Assembly: GCA_029213025.1 (NCBI GenBank)
Contig: JARGOZ010000067.1
Span: forward strand, 1 to 35,583
Origin: Verrucomicrobiales bacterium
Lineage (GTDB): Bacteria > Verrucomicrobiota > Verrucomicrobiia > Verrucomicrobiales > DEV007
Length of the DNA: 35,583 nt
Reading direction: 5' to 3'
Positions 5,964-15,548 of this stretch are shown here, in pieces. The notes under the pieces were generated by a model. It made no database searches, was not told where the DNA came from, and worked only from the letters and a program-made list of their open reading frames with translations. Made by a program: the position numbers and the translations under genes. Each line of letters begins with the position of its first letter. The stretch's first letter is position 1.

Positions 5964-8900
5964 TTAATTCATCACACTGGTGGAATCGATGTTCATCGAC
6001 TCGAGAATCCGGGATGCTTTCCGTTTTACTTCCCGATCTCCTTTGAGCAGATGTCGAAGTACCAGCTTCGCTTCGGTGCGGCCAACGCCATCGCTCTGGT
6101 ATACCTCGCCGGCCAGTTGAGCGGCTTTTTCGATATCGGGGGAGGGAGGTTTTACCGGGTTGGCTCCGGCAAGTATAGAGGCAAGTCTGGCTTTCGCATC
6201 GAGGTTGCCGAGTTTGGCCGCTTCTTCGAGATCAGAATAGGCAGTCGGGTCGATTTGTTTGGTAACATTGGCTCTTCCGGTATACGGAGTTCGGCGCGCC
6301 TGTAAGCCGGTGGCTTCTTCCCAGGTAATAAATTTTCTCCAGTAGATACTGCTTTTCTGCAATTCGATCCTTGCTGACTTTTTCACCTTTTCAGTTTCGG
6401 CAATTAAGGCGGAGAGTTCAGCCATCTTCTTGTTATAGGCTTCTTTGTCCAGCATTCCGTCTCTTTCGATAGACTTCGCGGCAATTTCCTTGAGCCCGTT
6501 ATCTATTCGTTTGGCGGCGGCTATGGCTTCCAGCGCTGCCTGTTTGGCGGCTTCGGCCGCTTTGCGGCTTTCTTCGATCTGGTTGCTGCGCTCCCGGTAA
6601 ACTACCGCTTCGTTCACTTCCGAGTCGATCGCCTGCGCCAGCATCAACCGGGCGGCTTCTGTTTCCCTTTGTTTCAGGGGCAATGTTTCAAAAAATCTCC
6701 ACGCATATCGACCGCGGTCACGGGCGGATAATTGATCGCTTTCGGCGAGCCGTCTGGCGGCATCCGCGTAGCCGGGATCCTGTGTCTCAGAATAGTATTC
6801 CCAGCGGTATTTCTGTTTCTCTGTTCCTTCGGGAAGATGGTCGGCGGTGAATTGCAGTGCTTCAACCAGGTTAAACCGGTCCCACAGTTCGGTAGCGATT
6901 TTTATCCGGACCGGCAGGTTTTCATCACTTCCGTTGAGGGCGATTTCTTTACCTACGATCAACGCTTCCTGCTGGTAGGAGGAACTGGCGCGCAGAAAGT
7001 CATAGAGGTTTACCCTCTCATCAAAGCCGCCCTGTTCTGCGATGCTTTCATAGGCTTTGCGAAGTTCGCCTTTGGGGATGTTGGGTAGGGAGGTGCCGCG
7101 TTTCCAAAAGCGGATTTTTTCCTGCGGATTGTCGGTATTGTCGGCGAATTCCATCAGCCGTGAAAAGGCTTCTTCGGGATCGGTTCCGGCAAGGTAGGAA
7201 ATCGACCGTTTTTTGTATTTCTCCCGCAACTCCGGAGAGGAGCTGTTTTCATATATATAGGTCCACTGGTCAATTCCGAGTGGAGCCAACTCATCCGCTT
7301 GCGCGAGGTATTCGGCTTGCTCGCCCGACTGCTCCGTACCGACTACCCCGGCGAGCTGCATCCAGGCGGCGCGGGAGCGTTCTCTTTCCCCTGCTTTTTC
7401 CAGTCCGGCAGCGGCCTTCTTGAGGTACTCGACTTTTTTCTCTACCGGTAGTTTCGGATCTTTAGCCGCTGTCAGATAGACATCGTTCTCGTCGAGGGTT
7501 ACAACGGGTTTGGGAGGCGGTTGCTGTTCAGCTACGGTCGGATCTTGCGGTTGTGAAGGATTGTACAGGAATGCCGCCCACACGAAAATGCCGATGAAAA
7601 ACAGCAGGATCGTTACTCCCGCGAAGTTGATTAATTTGGTCGAAGCCACCGTCTTTGCTGCAGTGGATTTTCTTTTCCGGTAGCGCGAAGTATCGACTGC
7701 CGGAGTAACAACTTCCTCTTCCAGAATGGCCGTGGAGAGATTTTCGAAATCTTCATCGAGCCCCTCCATCTGCAGAATCCGGGCGAAAAGAGCCGAGGCG
7801 GATTCCATTCCACCGGATCCGGAAATGTGTTCCTGAAGCAGTCGGTTTGACGCATCCGTCAAATTCGGCGTCGGCACATAGGCTCCGGGAGCCCAGCGTG
7901 CTGCTGTAGCGACTTCTCTACCGGCAAAAAGCCGGAACACGAGATTACAGAAATTCCGAAACAAAGAAAGTTCGCCTGCTGAGTCGATCCGGTCTTTGGT
8001 GATGACTCCGGTTCGCGATTCCGAACTGATCTGAACCGTGTTGTGAAGAGGGGTGCCCTTGAATTCGATCAGCGTCGAATCCTCTTCCCGGTCGGTCTGG
8101 GTCAGTGAAACGGTTGGCAGCAGTTCGGTCTGGGTCAGCAGTGTTTCCAGCATTTCCGGGCTGGTATCATCACTGCTTTCCAAAGTGGCTGTCGGGGAGC
8201 TGGTTCCAAATGATGGGTCCGATGAAATTCTGTCAGCATCGATCTGCGGCGGACTCGAAATTCCGCTGAACATGACTTTCCACTCCGGCCATTTTTTCAT
8301 GGCTTCCTCGGCCCACCGGCCTTCGACAAAGTATTCGTCACTGTCTTCGTCGGGAACGATAAAGACAGAATCAGCAGACAAACAGCCCCGGTTAAATCCG
8401 GCAATCGACATTTCATCGATCGTTTCCGCCACCGGAGCGAGGGTCTCCATGATCTCATGCGGGTCGGCTTTTCGATCCTCTTCAAAATAGGAAGACAACG
8501 GGATTCCCCGAATCACCGGTTCCGCGACACACCATTCTTCGCTGGTGCGTCTCACTGAACGAATCGGAATCAGCGCAGAACCCACCTCCTCCTTCCGGGA
8601 AAAACGACTCAGAGCATTGAGGTAGCGGCCCAGATTTCTCTCGGCGGTAGACATCGGATCATCTGACGACTTCCATACCGTCAGCATATATTCCTGACCG
8701 GTATCGATCTCCAGGCCCTTCAGCGTTACCGCCCGGTTCCGGAAATCGGAAAGATTGTGATCGATTTTGTAGAAATCAGTTATCTGGCCCCGGCCCCAAT
8801 CGTCGGATGCGGTTGAGTCGCTTCCGTCTTCGCGACCGGCCATAGCCGCCGTTTGTGCACTTTTCCGCAGAAAGCGCAGGATCGATTTTTCCACGGCATC

Positions 8901-9773
8901 CGCATCGGGGAGCCGTTCCTCTCTGTCTTTGGCGAGTAACTTTCCGAGCAGGCTGAGAAATTCAGAAGACAGCCCGAGAGCTTTCATCGACGGGCTTTCG
9001 ACATGTGGCGTATCGTCGGTGTGGCGGCGACTCGCCACTTTGAAGTCGACTTTCCCGCCTTCGGTTTTGAAAGGATTGCCTCCGCAGGCCAGAAACCACA
9101 TGGCCATGCCCAGAGAATAAAAATCGCTGCGGATATCGAGGCTGCGTTCCTGAAACTGCTCCGGACTGGCGAAAAGCACCGTCCCGCCGAATCGGCCCCG
9201 TTTGACCTTGCCTTCGTCGGTGAGATGCCCGACCAGCCCAAAATCGGCCACTTTTACGAGTGAAGGATCTTCGGTAAGCACGATATCGAGCTCCGTTTTC
9301 GAAATCAAATGTTTGGCGAGGAGGAGATTGGAAGGTTTCAGGTCGCGGTGGAGAAAGCCTTTTGAATGAGTCTCGCGGAGACCTCTGGCTACCTGCAATG
9401 CAATCCTCGCCACCGTTCTTTCCGACAGACTGCCATGAGTGGCGACGAAGTCCGAGAGACTGCCGCCTTCGCACAACTCCATAATGAGGAACATGTCGCC
9501 TTCCTCGGTCGTATCCGCACCGAGGTATTTTACCAGATTGCCGTGCTCCAGATAGCGCAGGGCCCGGATCTCGCGCAAAAAACGGTTCTTTCCGCTGGAA
9601 GTCGAAGCAATGTCATCGTGGAGGATTTTGATCGCATAATCCTGACCCAAATCCGGCCTGGTGGCGCGGATCGTAACGCCAAATTTGCCTTTTCCGAGAA
9701 TCGAAGCACTGCCATCGGGGTCGCGTATCGCATGATACCCATTGTACTGGTCCCGAATGTTGAACTTAGTCAT
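5964..9773 (-). CDS. Large membrane Ser/Thr protein kinase with pseudokinase-like second module
   Basis: The 1269-residue protein starts with a complete Hanks-type kinase domain (residues about 20-310): glycine loop GKGKFG, YAIKIL lysine, HRDLKPSN catalytic loop, KVADFG and SPEQ. A second stretch (about 330-700) looks like a degenerate kinase. It has a Lys in YMLTVWK, a loop reading FNRGCLSADSVFI where HRD..N is expected, then a Ser/Thr-rich insert and a C-lobe-like part (FRNFCNLVFRLFAG). A single membrane helix (VTILLFFIGIFVWAAFLY) lies near residues 715-732. The extracytoplasmic part has TPR/Sel1-like helical repeats (EEAAKLGNLDAKARLA near 1210) and an Ala/Lys/Glu-rich coiled coil near 1060-1090. 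ATG at 9771-9773 has AGAGGA seven bases upstream. It is divergent from the secretion operon. Partners are unknown. Confidence 0.88.
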   Translation of the reverse strand: MTKFNIRDQYNGYHAIRDPDGSASILGKGKFGVTIRATRPDLGQDYAIKILHDDIASTSSGKNRFLREIRALRYLEHGNLVKYLGADTTEEGDMFLIMELCEGGSLSDFVATHGSLSERTVARIALQVARGLRETHSKGFLHRDLKPSNLLLAKHLISKTELDIVLTEDPSLVKVADFGLVGHLTDEGKVKRGRFGGTVLFASPEQFQERSLDIRSDFYSLGMAMWFLACGGNPFKTEGGKVDFKVASRRHTDDTPHVESPSMKALGLSSEFLSLLGKLLAKDREERLPDADAVEKSILRFLRKSAQTAAMAGREDGSDSTASDDWGRGQITDFYKIDHNLSDFRNRAVTLKGLEIDTGQEYMLTVWKSSDDPMSTAERNLGRYLNALSRFSRKEEVGSALIPIRSVRRTSEEWCVAEPVIRGIPLSSYFEEDRKADPHEIMETLAPVAETIDEMSIAGFNRGCLSADSVFIVPDEDSDEYFVEGRWAEEAMKKWPEWKVMFSGISSPPQIDADRISSDPSFGTSSPTATLESSDDTSPEMLETLLTQTELLPTVSLTQTDREEDSTLIEFKGTPLHNTVQISSESRTGVITKDRIDSAGELSLFRNFCNLVFRLFAGREVATAARWAPGAYVPTPNLTDASNRLLQEHISGSGGMESASALFARILQMEGLDEDFENLSTAILEEEVVTPAVDTSRYRKRKSTAAKTVASTKLINFAGVTILLFFIGIFVWAAFLYNPSQPQDPTVAEQQPPPKPVVTLDENDVYLTAAKDPKLPVEKKVEYLKKAAAGLEKAGERERSRAAWMQLAGVVGTEQSGEQAEYLAQADELAPLGIDQWTYIYENSSSPELREKYKKRSISYLAGTDPEEAFSRLMEFADNTDNPQEKIRFWKRGTSLPNIPKGELRKAYESIAEQGGFDERVNLYDFLRASSSYQQEALIVGKEIALNGSDENLPVRIKIATELWDRFNLVEALQFTADHLPEGTEKQKYRWEYYSETQDPGYADAARRLAESDQLSARDRGRYAWRFFETLPLKQRETEAARLMLAQAIDSEVNEAVVYRERSNQIEESRKAAEAAKQAALEAIAAAKRIDNGLKEIAAKSIERDGMLDKEAYNKKMAELSALIAETEKVKKSARIELQKSSIYWRKFITWEEATGLQARRTPYTGRANVTKQIDPTAYSDLEEAAKLGNLDAKARLASILAGANPVKPPSPDIEKAAQLAGEVYQSDGVGRTEAKLVLRHLLKGDREVKRKASRILESMNIDSTSVMN

Positions 9774-9966
9774 AGACGATTCCTCTGACTAACATAACCC
9801 AATTATAATATAATTCGCGTTGTTTAGATTCCAAATTGAAAAACGGCCCCATATTGGCTGGACTTTTAAAAACTTCGGTTCTAGTATCGGAAAATACCTG
9901 TTCCTGGATGATAAATTTTTATTAATTATTTAGGGGTTGGAAATATTCGTTGCGGAAGCATCACTG
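9774..9966. promoter_or_regulatory. Divergent promoter region between kinase and tolC
   Basis: This AT-rich gap separates the kinase gene (minus) from the secretion operon (plus). For the kinase, a TATAAT-like box reads on the minus strand at 9802-9807 and an AGAGGA Shine-Dalgarno at 9781-9786; no good -35 is seen. For tolC, GCGGAAG at 9952-9958 lies eight bases before the ATG at 9967. That supports the ATG over the earlier in-frame TTG at 9937. Confidence 0.4.
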
Positions 9967-11244
9967 ATGAGACCACTGATCCTGCCTATATTATTGCTCT
10001 TTCTGACTTCTCCGGTCTCCGCGCAGAATTTGAAAGATGCTGTCCGGAACGGACTGTGTGAAAGTCCGTCGGTCCGCAAGGCTGTGGCCGAGGCGGAAAA
10101 GAGCTTCCATGAAATCACCGAAACGCGGGCGGATTCGAAGCCCCAGCTTTTTTTGGATTCCAGCGCCGGGGCGGCGTACCGGGACCGGTCGCTGGACGGG
10201 CTGACCACTTCCTCCGGTGAAACTTTGCTCAGTCGTGAAGTTCGTTTCACCGTTCGCCAGATCCTGTTCGACTTCGGCACAAACCGCTTACTGGGAGAAT
10301 CTGCCGAGTTGCGAAATGAGTTCCAAAATCTGCTCATCCGCGATGTGAAAGAACGTCAGGCGCGGCTCATTGCCGAAACTTATCTGGAAGTCTACAAGCT
10401 TCGTCTCCAGTCTAATTCGGTAAAAAGACATCTGTCGGACCTCGGTGATATTTTGGACGACGCCCGTTCTCTCGAAGCGGTCGACGGCAGAGAGCAGTCG
10501 GTGCTTCTCGAAGGCCGGGTTATTTCCACCAAAGGCAATCTCGCCGAAATCGTCGCGCGCCTCCGTGGTCTCGACCACCGGTTTAAATTGCTCACCACTA
10601 TGGATTGTGGTGGTTCGATGCAGCTCACCAAAATGCCGACCTGTATCTGCGATCATGTGGATTTTTGCGACAGCCCGCGGGTCAAAGCAGCGGATCTCGC
10701 CATCAGAGTTTCCGAAACCAATGTTATCGCGGCAAGGAAAGACAAGCTTCCCAAACTGTATCTCGAAGGCCGGTCCGGTCTCGGAGAAAATGTCAGTGGT
10801 ATCGACGGGGCCGATAATGAGTGGTCGGCTCTTTTGACACTACGCTGGAGTCCCTACGACGGCGGAAAACAAAATGCAGTCATTGCACAAAATCTGGCTG
10901 AGGTAGATAAGGACATTGCTTCGAAAGACGATGTTCTTCTCTCTATAAAAGATACCGTAGGTATCGCCCAGGCGGAGTTGGACGGAGCTATCGAACGGCG
11001 GGCGAAACTGGGCGACGCACACCGGAAGATGCGCGAAGGTATCAATCTCTATCAGGAAAAAATCGACGCCGGAGGCAAAGGTATCACCCTTTTGGGGTTG
11101 GCCAATGCCCATCGGGAGGCCCTTTCTGTTGAGTTGGATTCGATTGACGCTCTGGTTGACAGTTATATCGCAGCGGTTCGCGGACTGGAAGCTTCCGGGG
11201 GACTGCTGAAATTTCTGGGACTCGCCGCGGAGTGCTGCAAATAA
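9967..11244 (+). CDS. tolC: TolC-family outer-membrane channel of a type I secretion system
   Basis: From the ATG at 9967 this is a 425-residue exported protein with signal peptide MRPLILPILLLFLTSPVSAQ. It has the alternating helical and strand pattern of TolC-type channels: LKDAVRNGLCESPSVRKAVAEAE at the start of the first coiled coil, a VRFTVRQILFDFG strand, long helices with ETYLEVYKL, and the second repeat LRWSPYDGGKQNAVIAQN. The length fits the family. It would form the outer-membrane exit duct. Genes for the substrate, ABC exporter and HlyD adaptor follow on the same strand, which gives the complete set for one-step secretion. A TTG at 9937 would add ten residues in front of the signal peptide and is not favoured. 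Confidence 0.85.
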   Translation: MRPLILPILLLFLTSPVSAQNLKDAVRNGLCESPSVRKAVAEAEKSFHEITETRADSKPQLFLDSSAGAAYRDRSLDGLTTSSGETLLSREVRFTVRQILFDFGTNRLLGESAELRNEFQNLLIRDVKERQARLIAETYLEVYKLRLQSNSVKRHLSDLGDILDDARSLEAVDGREQSVLLEGRVISTKGNLAEIVARLRGLDHRFKLLTTMDCGGSMQLTKMPTCICDHVDFCDSPRVKAADLAIRVSETNVIAARKDKLPKLYLEGRSGLGENVSGIDGADNEWSALLTLRWSPYDGGKQNAVIAQNLAEVDKDIASKDDVLLSIKDTVGIAQAELDGAIERRAKLGDAHRKMREGINLYQEKIDAGGKGITLLGLANAHREALSVELDSIDALVDSYIAAVRGLEASGGLLKFLGLAAECCK

Positions 11245-11292
11245 CCTTTCCGATTGCTCTATGTAATCGCTCCGGTATAGTGTTAGGCAGGT

Positions 11293-13308
11293 ATGCCGGA
11301 GATTCAGGTTATTAAAAAAGGCGAGTCGAAACTCTCTACTGAAACTTTCGAAAGTGGGGAGATCTGGTCTCAGGACAAAGTCCAGAGTTTTGATAAGATC
11401 TTTCTTCCTGAGCTGGGGCAGGGGGAACTGCCCGGCGCTGTTCCAGGTTTGCCCCGATCATTTTTTCCAGGCAGCGGACCGGATGATGCGCCGGATTCAC
11501 CGCCGCTACCGGAACCGGGCGAACCGGAAGTAGAGATTAAAGTCACCTATGTGGGCGAATCCCGCATCCTGAAATTTCTCGATGGCACCGAGTTGGGGCT
11601 CGATAATTTCGATTCCATCCCCGATGAGCTGCGGCCCACCTTTATGCCGGAGGGATTCGGCGGCCTGCCCGGTATGATTCAATTTGTCGAAAGAGGCGGG
11701 GAGGAGGTCCAGACCCTGACGCTGACCCAGGACATGGTCTGGGATATCGACAAAGTCCGCACGATAGAAACGATTCGCCGCTCCGATGCGAGAACCTTCG
11801 AAATGCAGGTTGGAGATGACCTCATTTTCGGGTTTGGAGAATATACTCTTACCTTGAAAGGTTTCTTTACGTTGAAGCCGGAAGAACGGCCACAGATTGT
11901 CGAGCTCGGCCTGTTTATTCCGCTTCCGCCGGTCAAAGATATAAAGGAAGTCATTGAAGAAGGCGCTGAAGCCGAGGTGGAGAAGGCCGAGGTTACCGAA
12001 AAAGATTTCAGCTACGAAGATATAGATATTATCGATGCAGAGAACCGCAATTCTCTACTCGAACTGGAGGAAATTGATGACGGTTTTAACCTTCCGGGCA
12101 TCGGTGTTAGCGGCGGAGTTATCGCTGTAGGTGGCGGTTTGATAGATACTTCGGGCGGTTTGCTGGATGATGTGGGAACAATCCTTGATGTAGAAGATCT
12201 CGATCTCGGTGATTTAGTTGATCCGGTCACCGGACTGATCGACGGGGCTCTGGACGGAGTAAATGATATAGTCGATGACTTGGGTGGAATCATAGCGCCG
12301 GTTGTCGGGGCCGTTCCGCCTATTGTGGCGAGTCTTGTGAACAATGTTGGCAATTTAGTGATCAATTTAACGCAGCCTGTCACCGTGCCGGTTACGATTA
12401 ACGTAACGGTTACTCCTCCGGGAGTGGGGGCGGCCCCGGTAGTAGTGCCTCTTACTATCAATCCGGGGGATACCATTTCCAACACCGTGGCAGCGGTAAC
12501 CGGAGTGGTGACTGCCGTTACTACATCGGATCCTGTCGTATCACTGGGAAGCATTTTAGGATCTGTCATTCCTCCCGTAGTCGTCGATCTCGATGGCGAC
12601 GGCGTAGAGTTCGCCGACGATCTGGTCAGTTTTGATATCGATGATGACGGCCAGCTCGAGCAAGTCAAATGGGCCGGAAAAGACGACGGTTTCCTCGTCT
12701 TTGATGAAAATCAGAACGGACTCATTGATCAACGCCAGGAAATCGTCTTCACCGAACACGCTCCGGATGCGGAAACTGATCTCGAAGCGATTCGCACCGC
12801 CTTTGATTCCGATAACGACGGCCTGCTCACCGAAAATGACGAAGCCTGGGAACAATTCGGAATTTGGCAGGATGCAAATCTCGACGGAGTGACCGATCCG
12901 GGAGAATTGCAGACTCTTTCCGATCTCGGCGTTCAATCCATCGGTCTCACCAACGACGGAAACAGCGACACTTCCATCTCCGGAGTGATCGTTCACGGGG
13001 AATCTATCCTGACTTACGAAGACGGCTCGACGACTGCCGTCGGCGATGTTTCCCTTCAGGTGCTTGATATGGTGGACGTGTCGGAAATCATTGAAGCGGA
13101 GGAAGATGTCGATCTCGGGTCCTCCACCGCCGAAGGCAGCGGCTTTTCAGATGATTCCTCCGAACCCGCACCCGGAGACGATGCCCCTGCCGACCCGGTT
13201 GCAGCTGCCGAAGCGGCTCCCGATTCGCCCGCTGTGGAAATTGATGCTCAGATCATTCCCGATCAGCCCGTAATAGAAACGGAAACCCCGGTTGCCGTTG
13301 TCGTCTGA
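11293..13308 (+). CDS. EF-hand-rich type I secretion substrate candidate
   Basis: This acidic 671-residue protein has no signal peptide, as expected for type I secretion. Residues 1-230 form an unrecognised domain (IKKGESKLSTETFESG, then GTELGLDNFDSIPDEL and LTQDMVWDIDKVRTIET). About 270-425 is rich in Gly, Val and Leu. About 430-560 carries Ca-binding DxDxDG loops: DLDGDGVEF, DIDDDGQLE, DENQNGLID, DSDNDGLLTENDE and DANLDGVTDPGE. These, with FGIWQDANLDG and GVQSIGLT, match the calcium-binding module of FrpC/RTX-like proteins. The C-terminus is Pro/Ala/Asp-rich and ends in hydrophobic PVAVVV, a plausible uncleaved secretion signal. I infer a secreted, calcium-stabilised protein, function unknown. 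It sits between tolC and the exporter gene, 48 bp after tolC; AGG at 11285-11287 may be its ribosome-binding site. Confidence 0.72.
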   Translation: MPEIQVIKKGESKLSTETFESGEIWSQDKVQSFDKIFLPELGQGELPGAVPGLPRSFFPGSGPDDAPDSPPLPEPGEPEVEIKVTYVGESRILKFLDGTELGLDNFDSIPDELRPTFMPEGFGGLPGMIQFVERGGEEVQTLTLTQDMVWDIDKVRTIETIRRSDARTFEMQVGDDLIFGFGEYTLTLKGFFTLKPEERPQIVELGLFIPLPPVKDIKEVIEEGAEAEVEKAEVTEKDFSYEDIDIIDAENRNSLLELEEIDDGFNLPGIGVSGGVIAVGGGLIDTSGGLLDDVGTILDVEDLDLGDLVDPVTGLIDGALDGVNDIVDDLGGIIAPVVGAVPPIVASLVNNVGNLVINLTQPVTVPVTINVTVTPPGVGAAPVVVPLTINPGDTISNTVAAVTGVVTAVTTSDPVVSLGSILGSVIPPVVVDLDGDGVEFADDLVSFDIDDDGQLEQVKWAGKDDGFLVFDENQNGLIDQRQEIVFTEHAPDAETDLEAIRTAFDSDNDGLLTENDEAWEQFGIWQDANLDGVTDPGELQTLSDLGVQSIGLTNDGNSDTSISGVIVHGESILTYEDGSTTAVGDVSLQVLDMVDVSEIIEAEEDVDLGSSTAEGSGFSDDSSEPAPGDDAPADPVAAAEAAPDSPAVEIDAQIIPDQPVIETETPVAVVV

Positions 13309-13316
13309 TCGAGGAT

Positions 13317-13400
13317 TGTACCCTGTTAAGTCGGGGACTGTACCCTGTCAGGTCCGCCATTGTACCCTGTTGAATCCGGGACTGTCCCCTGTTGAGTGCC
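13317..13400 (+). repeat. 22-bp repeat array B (four units)
   Basis: Core units lie at 13317, 13339, 13361 and 13383, again exactly 22 bp apart. The second ends in C and the fourth reads TGTCCCCTGTT. The array fills the gap between the secretion substrate stop (13308) and the exporter start (13414). Confidence 0.95.
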
Positions 13401-13413
13401 TGAAAAATAGAAT

Positions 13414-15548
13414 GTGTTGAAGATTTCAGAGGAAAACTGGAAACGCGTCGTGGGCGGTCTCGCTGCGTGGCACGGGGTTTCTCCCGCAGAATGGCTCCTC
13501 GAAGCCTGGCAGGAGCCTCTTCGCTTGAGCACCCTCGTCGCTCAACTGGAGCTTTGGGATCTCGGCAGCCGGATTCAAAATGTCGAACTGGACCGGCTGA
13601 AAAAAATCGATGCCCCGGTGATCGGATTTCTGGAGGAGGAAAACGAGATGGTTCTAATTTTGCCGCCGAAAAAGGGGAGCAAACCGTGGGCCACGATCTC
13701 CAGCTCCGGAAAAGAGGCGAGCTGGTCGAGCCTGCGCGATCTCCGCAAATCGTTCGGCTCCCGGAAATGGACTGGCCAGTCGATCACTGTCGAGCCACTC
13801 GCCACAGCCGCCACCGACAATCTTGCGGATCTCTCCGGCGACTGGTTTTGGACGGCGATCTGGAAATATCGCAAAGATTTTTTGCCTATTCTGCCCGCTT
13901 CGATCCTGATCAATCTGTTCGCGCTCGCGATGCCGCTGTTCATTATGAATGTCTACGACCGGGTCGTGCCGAATGAAGCGTTGTCCACTTTGTGGGTTCT
14001 TACTTCCGGAGTTTGTGTGGTTTTTGTCTTCGAGTTTCTGCTCCGAATTATGCGCGGGAGTTTTGTCGATGCGGCGGGAAAAGGGGCGGATCGCATTCTG
14101 TCCGGACGGGTGTTTCGCCAGCTCGTCCAACTGGAGTTATCATCGCGCCCGCCTTCAGCCGGAAATCTCGCCGGGAAAGCTGTCGGCTACGAGACCGTTC
14201 GCGAATTTCTTTCTTCGATCACTCTCATTGGGCTGATCGATTTTCCTTTCGCTTTGTTCATGTTCATCATCGTCTTCATGGTGGGCGGGTTGATCGGCTG
14301 GATTCCCGTGGTCGCGACTTTTCTCATTCTCGGACTGCTCATTTTGTTCCAGCCTTCCTCGCCAAATACTCCGGCATCTCCCACCGGGACCGCCTCAATC
14401 GTCAGGCGCTCCTTTCCGAAACGGCCAACGGCCTGGAAAGTATCAAAGCCGTAAACGGAGGCCGCAGTCTGGAAAACCGGATGGCGAATCTTGTCGAGGA
14501 ATCGGCCGAAAACACGCTCCGCCAGCGCAAACTCACCCAGATGGGTAGCGCCTTCACAGCGCTTTGCACCCACCTGACCACTATCGCAGTGATCGCCTTC
14601 GGCACCTGGCTGATCAGTCGCGGGGAATTGTCGATGGGTGGCCTGATCGCCTGCGTCATGATCGTGAGCCGCGGGATGGCACCGCTCGGCCAGGTCTCGC
14701 AATTGCTGCTGCGGCTCCAGGGCGTCCGCGCTTCGCTAAAGGGTCTGCGCGATGTGATGAATCTTGAAAGGGAAGATGATGATGGCAAGCTCACCCCGCT
14801 TTTCGACTGCCCGGAGATCCGCTTCAGCCGGGCCGGGTTTCGCTATGCTGATCAGCCGGTAGCAGCTCTCGCTGAAGTCAGTATCAAAATTTCTCCCGGG
14901 GAAAAGGTCGGCATCATTGGCCGGGCCGGTTCCGGGAAAACAACACTGCTGCGGCTCATCAACCGGCAGCTCAAAGCAACCAGTGGCCTCGTTCTTTTCG
15001 ACGGAGTCGATGCCGCCCAGATCTCGCCCCGCTCGATTCGCCGGGTCTGCGGCTATCTCCCGCAGGATGGAACCCTCTTCGTCGGGAGTGTGAAAGAAAA
15101 TATTTCGCTGGGTTCGGTGGCCTATTCCGATGATCAAATTCTCGAAGCAGCCCGGCTTGCCGGTGTAATGACGTGGGCGAATCTCCATCCCATGGGCATC
15201 GACCGTGAAGTCGGCGAGCGCGGCATTTTGCTCTCCGGCGGGCAGCGCCAAACGGTTCTGATCGCGAGACTTCTGCTAAAAAAGCCGGGCGTACTGCTTC
15301 TCGATGAACCGACCAATTCACTCGATCTCACTGCCGTGAAACAGTTCCGCGAAGCGGTGACAAGCGCCCTCAGTGAAAAAGGGAAAAAGCGAACGCTGGT
15401 TCTCGCCACCCACAAAATGTCCCTGCTCAAACTCGTCGACCGGGTCGTCGTTCTCGAAGGCGGCAAAGTCCTCCTCGAAGGGCCCCGTGACAAAGTTCTC
15501 GCCGCACTCAACGAGAAGAACTCCACCCGCAACCCCGATCAGGAATGA
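13414..15548 (+). pseudogene. Type I secretion ABC exporter (LapB/HlyB-like) with a -1 frameshift
   Basis: Two overlapping frames together make one exporter. The first part (13414 to about 14350) encodes a C39-like N-terminal domain without the peptidase Cys (LSTLVAQLELWDLG, VIGFLEEENEMVLIL) and membrane helices (LPASILINLFALAMPLFIMNVYDRVVPNEA). The second, from about 14345 in frame -1, continues LAKYSGISHRDRLNRQALLSETANGLESIKA. It then has Walker A GRAGSGKTT, signature LSGGQRQ, Walker B LLLDEPTNSLD and a His switch in LATHKMS. The break lies near 14341-14360 and equals loss of one base. It could be a real inactivating mutation or a sequencing error; no classical slippery heptamer is seen. 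The start is GTG 13414, right after an in-frame TAG. The adaptor gene overlaps its end by four bases. Confidence 0.85.

Noticed and set aside
8053..8490. Plus-strand 145-residue frame inside the kinase gene
   Set aside because: It is Ser-rich low complexity read antisense to the Ser/Thr/Asp/Glu-rich kinase linker, with no domain or start signal.
12012..12668. Minus-strand 218-residue Ser/Thr/Pro-rich frame
   Set aside because: It lies fully antisense to the secretion-substrate gene and its composition mirrors the repetitive coding sequence on the other strand.
13992..14342. Independent start of the exporter ATPase frame at 13992
   Set aside because: The frame before about 14343 encodes no exporter-like sequence; homology enters that frame only after the frameshift point.
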